Below, piece by piece: positions 27,579 to 42,999 of a stretch of 64,000 bases of DNA; positions within the stretch are counted from its first letter, which is position 1; the number at the start of each line of letters is the position of its first letter. Origin of the DNA: Colius striatus (taxonomy: Eukaryota > Chordata > Aves > Coliiformes > Coliidae). Where the stretch lies: NCBI RefSeq assembly GCF_028858725.1, contig NC_084767.1, positions 17,437,895 through 17,501,894 on the forward strand, read 5' to 3'. The translations under genes and the position numbers were made by a program. The notes under the pieces are model-generated. The model was not told the DNA's origin and ran no database searches. It saw only the letters and a list, made by a program, of their open reading frames with translations.

Positions 27579-28565
27579 GCTCCTAGTCTGCTTCTCTGGC
27601 TGGGTAGCTCCTCATGCAGCTGGTGTCTGGGGAATACTTTAATGGGCTCCAGCTATGAACAGAGATGTAGCTGCCCCAAATTCTCGCTAGGATGAGGGGT
27701 AGATGTTCAGTGATTGGTAGCCAGACTGAAATCCATTTCTAGCACTGTGAACTGTTTCCACTTGCTGAGGGAAAACCACAGTGGCACCAATTTGAAATCT
27801 GCTAGCTTTTCGGTGTAAATTCTCAGTGAACATATTTTCTGCTGCCCGAGTTGCTCCTGAGGCCTGTATTTCGCCGTATTTACATACGAGACGCCACCAC
27901 AGATAGAAGCAGCCGTACCCAAACCCTCCCTTTACATTCCCCTCGCTGGGGTTCTGGCACCCCCTGTGCCTTGGGCCTTCTCTCCGTGAAACCCCACTGG
28001 ACGGAAAACACTCAACGGGGGCTTTTTGTAACCGGGCTGAACTACCGCTTGCAACTACTGACGACGACAGACGCTTGTTTCCCAAGAAAGGCTGCAGACC
28101 CGCTTGCCGATATTGCAGGCCACACCTGCGCCCTTCGCCGCGGCGGGCGGTTCGCACAGGGCCGCGCCCGGTCCGGCCCCGCCGAGCCCTTCCCCCGGCC
28201 CCGAGCCCCCCGATAGCGCGGCCCCGAGGCGTGGCGGCCCCGAGGCGGAGCAGGGGAAGGGCGCCGCAGCCGTTGGGCGGCGCGAGGCGCCCCCGCCCAT
28301 GCCGCGGCTCCTGGCGCGGCCCCGCCGCTGCCTGAAAGACCTGGCGGCCGCCGCGCCCTCCCCGCGCCTCGCTTCGGCTCCGTTTCCGCGCTGCCTCCCG
28401 CGCAGAGGGCGCCGCGGGTGCCGTTTCTTTTATCGCCAGCCGCGCTCCGCTCTGTTCGTGAGGCGCGGCGGGGTGTTTTGCTTAGGCGTTCGCGGCGGGC
28501 AGCCCGGCGGCTGTGAGGCAGCGGGAGGCGGGTCCTTCCCCCCCCCCGCTCCCCTCCCCCCGCCA

Positions 28566-28573
28566 TATAAAGG
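28566..28573 (+). promoter_or_regulatory. SKP1: TATA box of SKP1
   Basis: TATAAAGG lies inside the CpG island. A start 25-32 bases further on (about 28595) would give a first exon of about 60 bases ending at the GTGAGG donor at 28655, which fits a short 5'UTR exon. Confidence 0.65.
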
Positions 28574-28594
28574 CGCCGCTGCAGTTGGGCCCCG

Positions 28595-28654
28595 AGCGCT
28601 GCCGCCGCCGTCAGCCCGAGTCAGCACCGAGCCGACCGTCGCCGCCGCCTCACG
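28595..28654 (+). other. SKP1: SKP1 non-coding exon 1
   Basis: A GC-rich 5'UTR segment, inferred between the TATA box and a consensus donor (CACG/GTGAGG) at 28655. Coding starts only in the next exon, whose acceptor directly abuts the ATG, so an upstream untranslated exon is required. The left edge is an estimate from TATA spacing. Confidence 0.6.
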
Positions 28655-31336
28655 GTGAGGCCTGGGGTTCGGGGAGGATGGGGGCGCTGCCTGGCGCCGG
28701 CGGGGCGCGCGGAGGCGCTCGAGGCAGCGGCTGGAGCTGGCCCGGGCCGCGGGGTCCCCGTCGGGCTGGAGGAGTGGGCCCGGTGCGGCCTGGCGCGGGC
28801 GGAGAGCGGCCGCGGCGGCGGAGCTCCCGGGCGCTGGTCTGAGAGGGCCGCTGAGGGAGTAGGCCGAGATCTGAGGCCTTCCTGTGTAATGCGGCGCTGA
28901 GACGCCCGTGGGCCCCCTCCCTCTTCGGGCAGGTGACGGGGGGGTGTGGGCGCTGGTAAACACAGGAGCCGCGCTACCCCCGCACCGGCCCGGACTGAGC
29001 CTCCCGGAACGGCTGTCGGGCAGCCCCGGAGCACACCTGGTATCCCTTGGGAACGAGAGGAGCGCTGGAGCGGCAGCGCAAGCGAGGGAGGGCTCAGGTG
29101 CGACTTTATCAAATAAATGCGGCATTAACAGCCCAGGAGAGGGAGAAGGAGGGAGAGGGCACCCGTCCAGCATGGCTCCGAGAGGCGCGGAGGGGCCTGA
29201 TGGGTCTGTTTAAGGCTTCGGTATGCAAATTGCTGTTGTCATTCAGGTTTGTGTTTTGACTAACTTACAACCTGGTTTTGCTGTTGTCGAAAACAGCTTT
29301 TAGGATTCTCCTGCTTAGTCACTCAGTTGTGTTGCTGTCCAGGGCCTGTCTCTTCCCGGTGCTGTATTGCAGTTTGCTAAAAATGACTTTGTTTCTTCTG
29401 GGAGAAGGAGCTCTGTGGTATAAAAATAATGGAATCGTGATCAGTGAAAAGGCAGTCTTCATTCTATCTGATTCAAAATTTTAATGATAACCTAAAGGCC
29501 TTGGTAAAAGTAGGTTTAGGTGATACAGGAGTCTTGATGCAAATATTCTTACAGGGGCAGCAAGAATTAAGGCAGCATCCCGTTTGCAGGCTCCCTTGTG
29601 CAGCATTATGTAACCCTAGACAGAAGCATGAGAAGGCTGGCGTCTAAAGCTGGGTTTGTTCTGAGTGCTTTCAGGCAATCACAGCAAGAACAGATGCATT
29701 AGGTCGCATTAACTGCATGCCTAGGTGATATTTATTTTCACAGGACATTGATCAAACTGCTAACTATGTTTTAATCTAAACTTTATTTTTATGGCTCTAT
29801 ATCTTTATATTTGTGTCTGGAACAATCATGACTGTATCCCTCCAGAGCACCCATCTTAATTAGAAGTAGCATTGTCGTATAGAGTTACATTACTGTGTAA
29901 ACATTAACTAGCTACTCACTCTGCCAAATGGAAATTAAAGCAGTGAGGACTTCAGGCTGATGTGAACTGCTTAATACTGTGCTTTGGCTGGCCTCTTTGG
30001 ACTTAGTTTATTGCAGTACTGTCAGGTTCAGCCATACTGATGAGTTACAGCAGGCACTCAGAAAGGGATAATGTAAGCTTGCTGAAAAGGGTCCAGCTAA
30101 TTCAATTTCAGTAGCTCAAGTACTGCTGTGAGAAACTGGCATGCATACCTCTTAGTTTTGGTAGAGGAAGAGTATTGGAAAATGAATGGTAATGAGTTGT
30201 TCTTCACAGTGGCTTGCAGGCTGTATTTATAAATACATGCTTTTGAGATCTTTAAACAGGTAACTTGAGGAAAATAGTGGAACTGTTCCAATGGTTTGCT
30301 GCCAATAAAATTTTTGAGTGGCAAAGGAACTTGTAACATCCTGCTGGTTTATTGAGAACTGACTTAAAAAAAATTTGTGGCCAGGCAGTTATGTTTATCA
30401 TGTCTTTAAAGTCAGTTGGTTCAAGTGCAGTGATACCCAAACAGATTTCATGTGTAGTTTCAGGCAGAAGCTGTAACCTCCTCGCTTCTGTATCAAGTGC
30501 ATTACTAATGGGTTTGAGTTGTTAAATATCTGGAAAGATGCATTCATGTGAAGTGGGATTATTTTTCTGCTAGTGAGTGTCTTTGATGTCTGCTGCTTCT
30601 GTTTGTTCTTGGTCTTACCACTGTTTGTTTGAAAAATTTTGTTGAAGTGTGTGGTCATCTCAGTCTTTCTTAATACTAACAAAGTGCTGATCTAACTTCC
30701 CACTTTGACAGAGTAGTATTGAGTGCTGAAAGCCTTCCTATTTGAGGTATGTTGCTTTTTAATCTCTTCAGAAAACCAAATGCTTGAGTAACCTGGTCTG
30801 ATTGTTTGGACCAAGGGAGGCTGGACTAGACTACATTATGTAGAGGGGTTCCTTCCAGCCTCAACTTGGTGATCCTGTTCCAGAGTCTATAATTTGAAAA
30901 CAGCTTTTTGAGGTCTGACTTCATTTGAGTAGTCAAAGTGAAAAGCAATTTCTGGAATTGAAGACAAATGGTGTTTTGGAAGTGTTGTTGAAAGTTAATT
31001 CAAGAGAAAGATCTATTTTGTACAATGTGTAACACTAGAGAGAAGTGCTACTAACAGTTATACATTTTGTTTATTTTATGCTTTTCAAATAAATGATAAA
31101 GTTCTCCTAAATTGGTCTTGGGCTTCTACCAGTTCTTAATCCTCATGCTTAAGAAACAATAAATTTAGGCCTATTGATTAAAGCAGTGAATAATCTGAGC
31201 ACACGTTAAGTGGCATGGGGCTGGCTGCTTTTGGTAAGAAGTGGTATAAATAGTAAAGGTAAGGTACATCTGAGAGTCAGGTAAACCTCTAATATCTACT
31301 GAATATTGTGTGGAAATAACTGTCCTTCTCTTGTAG
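28655..31336 (+). other. SKP1: SKP1 intron 1
   Basis: It starts in the CpG island and becomes AT-rich after about 29200. It contains one CR1 3' end scrap (30803-30890). No other gene or repeat is recognised. Confidence 0.8.
30803..30890 (+). mobile_element. CR1 LINE 3' end fragment
   Basis: GGCTGGACTAGACTACATTA, then AGAGGGGTTCCTTCCAGCCT and CAACTTGGTGATCCTGT. This resembles the CR1 3' end in which a TGGACTAGATGACC segment is followed by TTCCAACCTCAA. It is diverged and in + orientation. Confidence 0.65.
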
Positions 31337-36876
<5,540 letters not shown>

Positions 36877-37433
36877 AGCATTGTGCCTGACACTCAAACA
36901 CTGTAAGGATTGTTCCAAATACTAGTTGCACTGCTCTGTTCATAATTGTTAATATTAGACAAATGCAGCAGCAAATGAAGTTGTGTTAGCAGGATATTGT
37001 TCCCTTTGCATGTGTAGTGGTTTTTTTGAGTACAAATTTAAATCTTCTGGGTTTTTACTAGTGTAATTGGATGTCTTTTTACTTTACTCTGCAATGAATA
37101 AAACTGAACTAAGTGTGGACTCTGTATGGAAAGCAGCACTTAAGGCTATCATTTTCATTACACTTTTAAGCTGTTCAAGTCCAGTTACAGTGCTAAGGAT
37201 TGACTCCATTGTAAATAAAACCACCTATGACTTCTTCCTCAAGAAGAACAAAATGCTTGTATTTACAGGGTCTTGATAGCTTCAGAAAGAAAAGCAAACA
37301 AGAATGTATCTTGAGGAACTAGATAAAGCAAAAGTTACTGGATTTCTTCCAAAAAACATTGTGGGGAAAATGAGTGTTACTTAAAGCTACAGAACTTTCA
37401 AGATGGTTCTTGTCATGCATTTAAAAAAGAAAA

Positions 37434-37439
37434 AATAAA
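37434..37439 (+). terminator. SKP1: SKP1 proximal poly(A) signal
   Basis: AATAAA within an A-rich run, 558 bases after the stop, followed by a T/G-containing stretch (TTCTTGTCCTGTTAGTC) that suits a cleavage region. Confidence 0.6.
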
Positions 37440-38039
37440 ATTGACCACATTCTTGTCCTGTTAGTCTTGCCTTGTAGCTAGTGAAAGGTGTCATCTAGAA
37501 ATAAGCAAGCTCCTGACAATTCGAATACTCCAACCATGTCTTGAAGACCTGCTTCTGGCTGGTTGCAGATGAGAAGTGTGTTGCTTTATGCACAGGATGG
37601 GTGTGTTTTTATACATGTTACTCTTAAAAGCAGAATCCAGGTTTGACCAAAAAATGACTGACATTACCAAAGTTAATATTATTGACCTGTGCATGCCATT
37701 AGTGGCTGTTTTTTTAGACAATTTTAAACAACCCTTGTGATGTAGCTCTTTAAAACATGGTTTCATGTGTCCACAGGAAATCCCATACCTCTGTATGTGA
37801 TACTTTAGCTTGTAGAGACTTAATTATTGCATACAAAGCTAATGCAATATGAAGCTTAACTTCTTTGGACAAAGCCACTTGCAACTAGTTAAAACAGTAA
37901 CTGGTTTTCTGATTATGATGTTTTTTTTACAGTTCCCTTATAGGGAGTAGGGGATGGTTGTGTAGTAGATCTTTGAGGTGTGCTCTTAGCTTGTATTGCA
38001 TTCCATTCTCTGTATAAACTTTAGAGTAGAATGAACCTT

Positions 38040-38094
38040 AATAAACATACTTATCTCACTTTAAATATCAGTGTTTCACTTCTGAATTAATAAA
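38040..38094 (+). terminator. SKP1: SKP1 distal poly(A) signals
   Basis: Two AATAAA hexamers (38040-38045 and 38089-38094), 1.2 kb after the stop, would produce the long transcript form. Confidence 0.6.
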
Positions 38095-38115
38095 GGGCTT
38101 TTAAACTTTTGTTTG

Positions 38116-39390
38116 CAAATGGTTCTAGTTATTTGAAACTAGACAATCTCACTGTCTCTTATTTTGTGTACAAATAGCAGCACGGAGGCAGTGGTTGATG
38201 GAGATAAAGCAGATGTAAGATTTTAAATGACTAATGCAAGCCAGTAGGAAGATGCAGTAGGCATCTTCTCTGTCAGTGTGAGGACAATTCTTTAGCTTAT
38301 CCCAGATTCTTATGAGAAATAAATCAATCTGTGTTATAGGCTGGTATTTCCAAATATATCAGTTTCATCTTTGGAGTGCTGTTGCTAACATCAAAGCCTA
38401 CATTGGAACTGTGTTCACTGCAGAAGCCTGTCTTAAATTCCTTCAGGTGCCAGGGATCTATGTCTGTTAGGAGCCACTACCTCATGCCATGCCCCACTGA
38501 GCTGTGGGATGAGGAAGAGACAAAGGCACGGAGCATGTCTTCCTCATCACTTTCTTTGTTTGCCATACCTGCAAACACACCCTGGCCCTGGGGTAAGGTT
38601 CACTAATTATTACAAGAGCTTGCCTAAAATGTCACCCTGGGTGGTCAGAGGCTGTGATGAAACTTCTGCTGAAGCTCCAGAGTTGTGCTAGTTGCTCTTG
38701 GTGTTGATGTGAGTCGGGAAAGGGTTGGTCTGGGTGGTCAGAGTGTTCCAGTTGTGACAGATTTAAGTATTCTTAGTCCTAGCAGTCAGGGTTGTCCTTC
38801 AGTAGTTCTATCTCAGCCTTCATCTACATTCAAACTCTAGCTGCCTGATGTGTCTGTCATATAAAAACACATCTTGCTGACCTGAGGCACACCCTCTCAG
38901 TCTCTTATTCACTCTGGTAACGTGGTGCTGGGCTACAGAGCACAATGCCTTTCAGGAAGATGCTGGGATGCCTCAATGTGCCAGGGGCTGCTGCCAGCCC
39001 TCTGGCTGAACCTGGCAGTTGCCTGCTGTTTCAGATGCCAGCTCTGCCCTCTGAAATGCTTGAAAGGGGGAGGGAAGAGCCTGTCCAGCTTCCCACTGTT
39101 CAACTTAATGTGGGGTTTTTTTCAGTTGTGGCGTGGTTGGGGATGGCTGTTCTTGGCTGAATGAAGAAGTGTGGGGGTAGAGGGTGGGAAGGCAAGGTGG
39201 CAGCAGGGATTGTAGGAGGTGTTTTTTTTTCCTCAGTCGTGGTTTACTATTTCAGTCTTACCCATTGAAGACTGTTGGTGATTATTTTAAAACCTATACA
39301 CACGGGGGGGGGAAAGGCAAGAATCCTCTTGAATTCTAAGAAACAGTTATTGGAGAGTGTGATAGGATTATAACTTCCAGTGGCTTATTT
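38116..39390. other. Intergenic spacer between convergent SKP1 and TCF7
   Basis: About 1.3 kb between the last SKP1 signal and the TCF7 signal on the opposite strand. I see no gene or named repeat here, only a short G run near 39305. Confidence 0.65.
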
Positions 39391-39394
39391 TGAA

Positions 39395-42300
39395 TAGCCA
39401 GTCTGGCAATTATTTTATTTATAAAGCTATAAACATATTTTGAACATAAAAGCCAAAAAATACAAACTCAATGAAGTAAAAAAATTACAACAAATGGTGG
39501 AAAGTACAGCTGCAAAACATTTATCCCTGCTACATACATACAGTGGTTTTCCTGGGTTGAATGAAGTGGTACTTCCATGACTTCTACATTCAGACTGATT
39601 TCAGGATGTCAAATCTGTATTTCAGGAAGAGTTGAAATTGCTGTAAAGGAACTTAGAAATCTGTTGGCGATTAAAAACGGAAGGACAAAGTTTTCCTTCT
39701 GTTAAAAAAGAGTATTAACACAAAACAGTAACACTTCATAGAGCATCTCTAAAGACATGTTTTTGGTATTAAGTAAGTTTGTTTTGGCATGGTTTATCAG
39801 GCATGGGGCTGTAACAGAGCTCGGTCCTGTGCACTGTTTTGTCTTCAAAAGGGGCAGCATAAGGGTTTCTTATCTAGGGTGTTTTGGGAAAAAACCCAAC
39901 TAAACTTTTCTTAGGTAGGGCAACGTAAGCTGACTGTGTTACGGAATAGCAGGCCCCTGTTCTGAGATTATTGGGTGGCTGCTGAAAGCACCAGGTGAGG
40001 CCTGGCTACAACCCTGTATGGATGGAGCAGGGGCCCGGGGCCAGAAAGCAGCAGTGCCTACTCCATCCCTGTGGCTGTGCTTCTGCGCTGGAATGCACGA
40101 GGAAGGGCTCCCAGAGAGGGGGCAGGAGGGCTCACCGAGGACATTTTGCAGGAATTGGATGGAATAAAAATGGTATCAAAGGCTGGAGCAGAGCTGGGTC
40201 TCTCGCTGGGTGGTGTGCCCTGAACCAAGGCGCAGGCACCCACAGAACCTGCCTCGGAGGAGCTGGGTGAAAGTGCTGTACCCTCCGCCTGGAGCACCAT
40301 GGGGCCGGCTCTGCTGATGCTGCCCGTCCCGAGGCAGGAGACACAGGCTTTGCCACGCACCACTCATCCCTAAAGCTCCTCAGGTGTTATTCAGACACAT
40401 CTGCTTTTTCTTTGTACCTGCCTTTGCTGCTGAGTTGCATTTTCATCCGACCACAGAATACCCCTCGGGTCTTATGTTGCACCAGCTTTACAGCCGGTGT
40501 TACCACTGATCTGTCATCTGGGGTGGTCACAGCAGCTGGCGCTCACAGCAGGGAGCTCTCAGGGTAACACACAACAAGCTGAGACACACTTGGACATTTT
40601 AAGCTTTTTTTTCCAATATGTGGGGTTTTTTTTGCTTTTAAATCAAGTATATAAAAGAGAATCTGTCAGATCTGGGAGGAGTCTGGTGAGTTCCTCTGTT
40701 CAGCACTGCAGCGTGCTGTTGTCTGAGCTTAATTTAAAACCGAGCAGATTGCATATCGATCTAGTGCTATATCATTAACCCTCTGAGTGCAATAAGTACG
40801 TGACTAAGTGAACAGCTGACAGCCGGTTCAGGTAATGCTACTTCTCGAAGGGTTAAAATAATTCAATCTCTAAAATGACTCTTCAGACCGTTTCAGGTTT
40901 GTGCACACAGCTTTCATTCAGTGCTTCGGAAGTTTACGCAGGAGAAGGACGAAGCAGTAGGTTTAGGTCTTCCAAACTAAAACCGGAATAAAAAAACCCA
41001 TCTACACTACTGTAAGCAAAAGCACCTACATCAAGGGAATAAACCTAAAGCTGCTCTACAGACTAAGCTTTTTTTTTTAGTTTTTTAAATTTTCAATCTT
41101 TGAGGCATAAGCTTCTTTAAAAAGTTACCTTTAGTCCAATGTAAAAAATTAGGGTTTGTGGTTTTGCCTTAAGAAAAAAAATACAAAAATATTTTGTACA
41201 TTATAAAGGTCATCTTAAATTTCTTGCAGTTCTGTAATAATATTACTACGGAATTTGTATTCAGCACTCTAAAACCTATTCTGTAAAGTAGAAAAAAATA
41301 GGGTCCCTCCCCCCTCCCTCTGTGTGGTGGGGTTCTCTTCAGCAGTCTAAGGATATATTTCTTTCAAGCGGGAAAAAGATCTGCACTGGACTAGATTGTG
41401 GTCTCTGGTAGAAGTCTGTAAACCTAAGGCAAATCAAGAATTTGGATTAATTTGGGATTCCCATTGATTCAGGGCGATCACAATCTGCCCACGGTGTTTT
41501 TTGTTGATCAAGCTCAAAGTATAAATAAAATACCAGAGAGAATACATCAGCATTTGGCATCTCACGGAGGTGGTGGGAGGATCTTTCAGAAAAAGCTAGA
41601 ATAAGGTTTTTTTAAAAAGTGAGACACCAAATCATGAAAACGAGGGCTCTGACCTTGCTGGGTGTGTGCAGACGGGTGCCCGAGGGGCAGGGTTGTGTGC
41701 TGCTCTGCGGCAGGGCCCAGCACCGTGGCTGAGCTCATCCTCTCCTCCAGCCCAACCGCAGGGCAGGCGGCGGCCCCTCGGTCCCCTGCCGTGGTCCCTG
41801 CACAGCTCGCTCAAGGCCATAGCAGGTCAAGTTCATAGTAGCAAATTTTGAGTCTCTGCTCAGCCTGTCTGATGAGATTTCTGGCTGTCCACATCTGCAG
41901 CAGACAATTCCTAACAGCAAGGGAGACCCTGCACCTCACTGATGCTGTCAGCAATTGACTATCAGAGACAGTGCTCCCTTTCCCTGTGCCGTTCGCTCGT
42001 GGAACGGGATGTGGCTGCGCAGAGACCAGTTACCTGTAAACAACATCTTCCCGTTCTCAAACAAGGAGTTTAAAAAATTCACCTCGTTGGTTGAAATATT
42101 GAATGTCTCTGTTCTCCGGTCAGACCAGAAACCTAGCATGGCTACATTTAGTTTTCAGACAGAAGGGCTTTTTAAAACTGCTCCTATTCCAGCTTTTGCA
42201 GCTCCTTGGTTTAACAGCTACGAGAAATCTGAGCGACTTACACTTTAAAGCAGCTCGGAAGGGAATGGAAGCCAGTGTTTGATTGATAGCACCTACCATC

Positions 42301-42698
42301 TACTGCAGCAAGCTGGGGAGTTTATCTGCTTTCTGCCATGCTTGAAGATAATGCAGTAAAAAAAATAGAGAAAAACCCCAAACAAACAAAAAAAAAGCAG
42401 CACAGGGCAGGGACAGAAGGCTTATTTACTCATCAGCACTTTAAAGTTTGGCAAGTACTTCTCTTTTACCTTTTTTTTTTGAAATAACTTTTCTATCTTT
42501 AACCACCATCCCCCCCCTCCAAAAAAAAACCCAAATGAGTTTTCCAGCATCTTTTAAGTCATCCTGTTGCCTAACTTTGCACGTTTTACAGTGAGATGGG
42601 GAATTTGGATGGGCCTCTGGTCCTTGTCAGTGGGCAGCGAAACCGGGTGGGAGAAAGCGAAGTGCCCAGTGTCTCGGCCAACGCGTCTGGGCGCGGGA
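39395..42698 (-). other. TCF7: TCF7 3'UTR (terminal exon, about 3.3 kb)
   Basis: Sequence between the TCF7 stop codon and the inferred poly(A) signal. It is AT-rich for much of its length, with T/A tracts around 41050-41240 and 42360-42530, and has a GC-rich block at about 39985-40350. The extent rests on the single hexamer found. A shorter UTR using a variant signal is possible. Confidence 0.5.
39414..39419 (-). terminator. TCF7: TCF7 poly(A) signal
   Basis: The + strand TTTATT is AATAAA on the minus strand. Between the TCF7 stop (42699) and here I found no other minus-strand AATAAA, so the terminal exon probably ends near 39395. Confidence 0.5.
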
Positions 42699-42999
42699 CT
42701 ATGTCCCCGTGGAGGCCACGCTGTACGCTGGGGACTCTGTGGGCGCAGAGGAGCACCTGGCCGTCAGTCTGGAGGAGCAGGTGGCGGTTTGGAGGTGAGC
42801 GGAGACGGGGAAGGGGTCGGGCTGTTCTCTGTGTGCGGAGTCGGCGGGGGCTGCAAGCTTGTCTGAAGGAAAAGCAGAGGAGATGCATTGGAGTGCGTCC
42901 AGAGGAGAGGGAGGGGAGTCTATAGCACTTCCATCGGAAGAAACTGGGCTGGCACAGCGTCCTTCTCCTTGTAAGTACCGAATGCACTTCTTTTTCCTC
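42699..42999 (-). CDS. TCF7: TCF7 terminal coding exon (E-tail end)
   Basis: 301 bases after a TTCTTAG acceptor. It begins [20 protein letters not shown], completes the C-clamp, continues as a Ser/Pro/Thr-rich tail with [18 protein letters not shown], and ends [11 protein letters not shown] and TAG. The last 70 residues differ from the human E-tail as I remember it, which is the poorly conserved part. Confidence 0.92.

Larger units (their letters stand above)
18621..28589. other. Intergenic region between PPP2CA and SKP1
   Basis: About 10 kb without a recognised gene. It contains a 26-base C run (20350-20375), CR1 scraps (24693-24746 and 27492-27578), an orphan CpG island (about 23620-23930), an AT microsatellite (26069-26086) and the start of the SKP1 CpG island (from about 28100). 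A 107-codon frame on the minus strand (26336-26659) is unrecognised. Confidence 0.75.
28130..29110. promoter_or_regulatory. SKP1: SKP1 promoter CpG island
   Basis: Very high GC and CpG density from about 28130 to 29110 covers the SKP1 core promoter, the non-coding first exon and the start of intron 1. A TATA box at 28566 and C-rich tracts just upstream (28540-28561) mark the core promoter. Confidence 0.85.
36877..38115 (+). other. SKP1: SKP1 3'UTR
   Basis: An AT-rich untranslated region after the TGA at 36874-36876. AATAAA signals at 37434-37439, 38040-38045 and 38089-38094 imply a short (about 0.58 kb) and a long (about 1.2 kb) 3'UTR. Confidence 0.75.

Noticed and set aside
28430-29173. 247-codon minus frame over the SKP1 promoter
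   Set aside because: CpG-island shadow with Pro/Ala/Arg/Ser-rich composition, opposite to a well-supported promoter and first exon.
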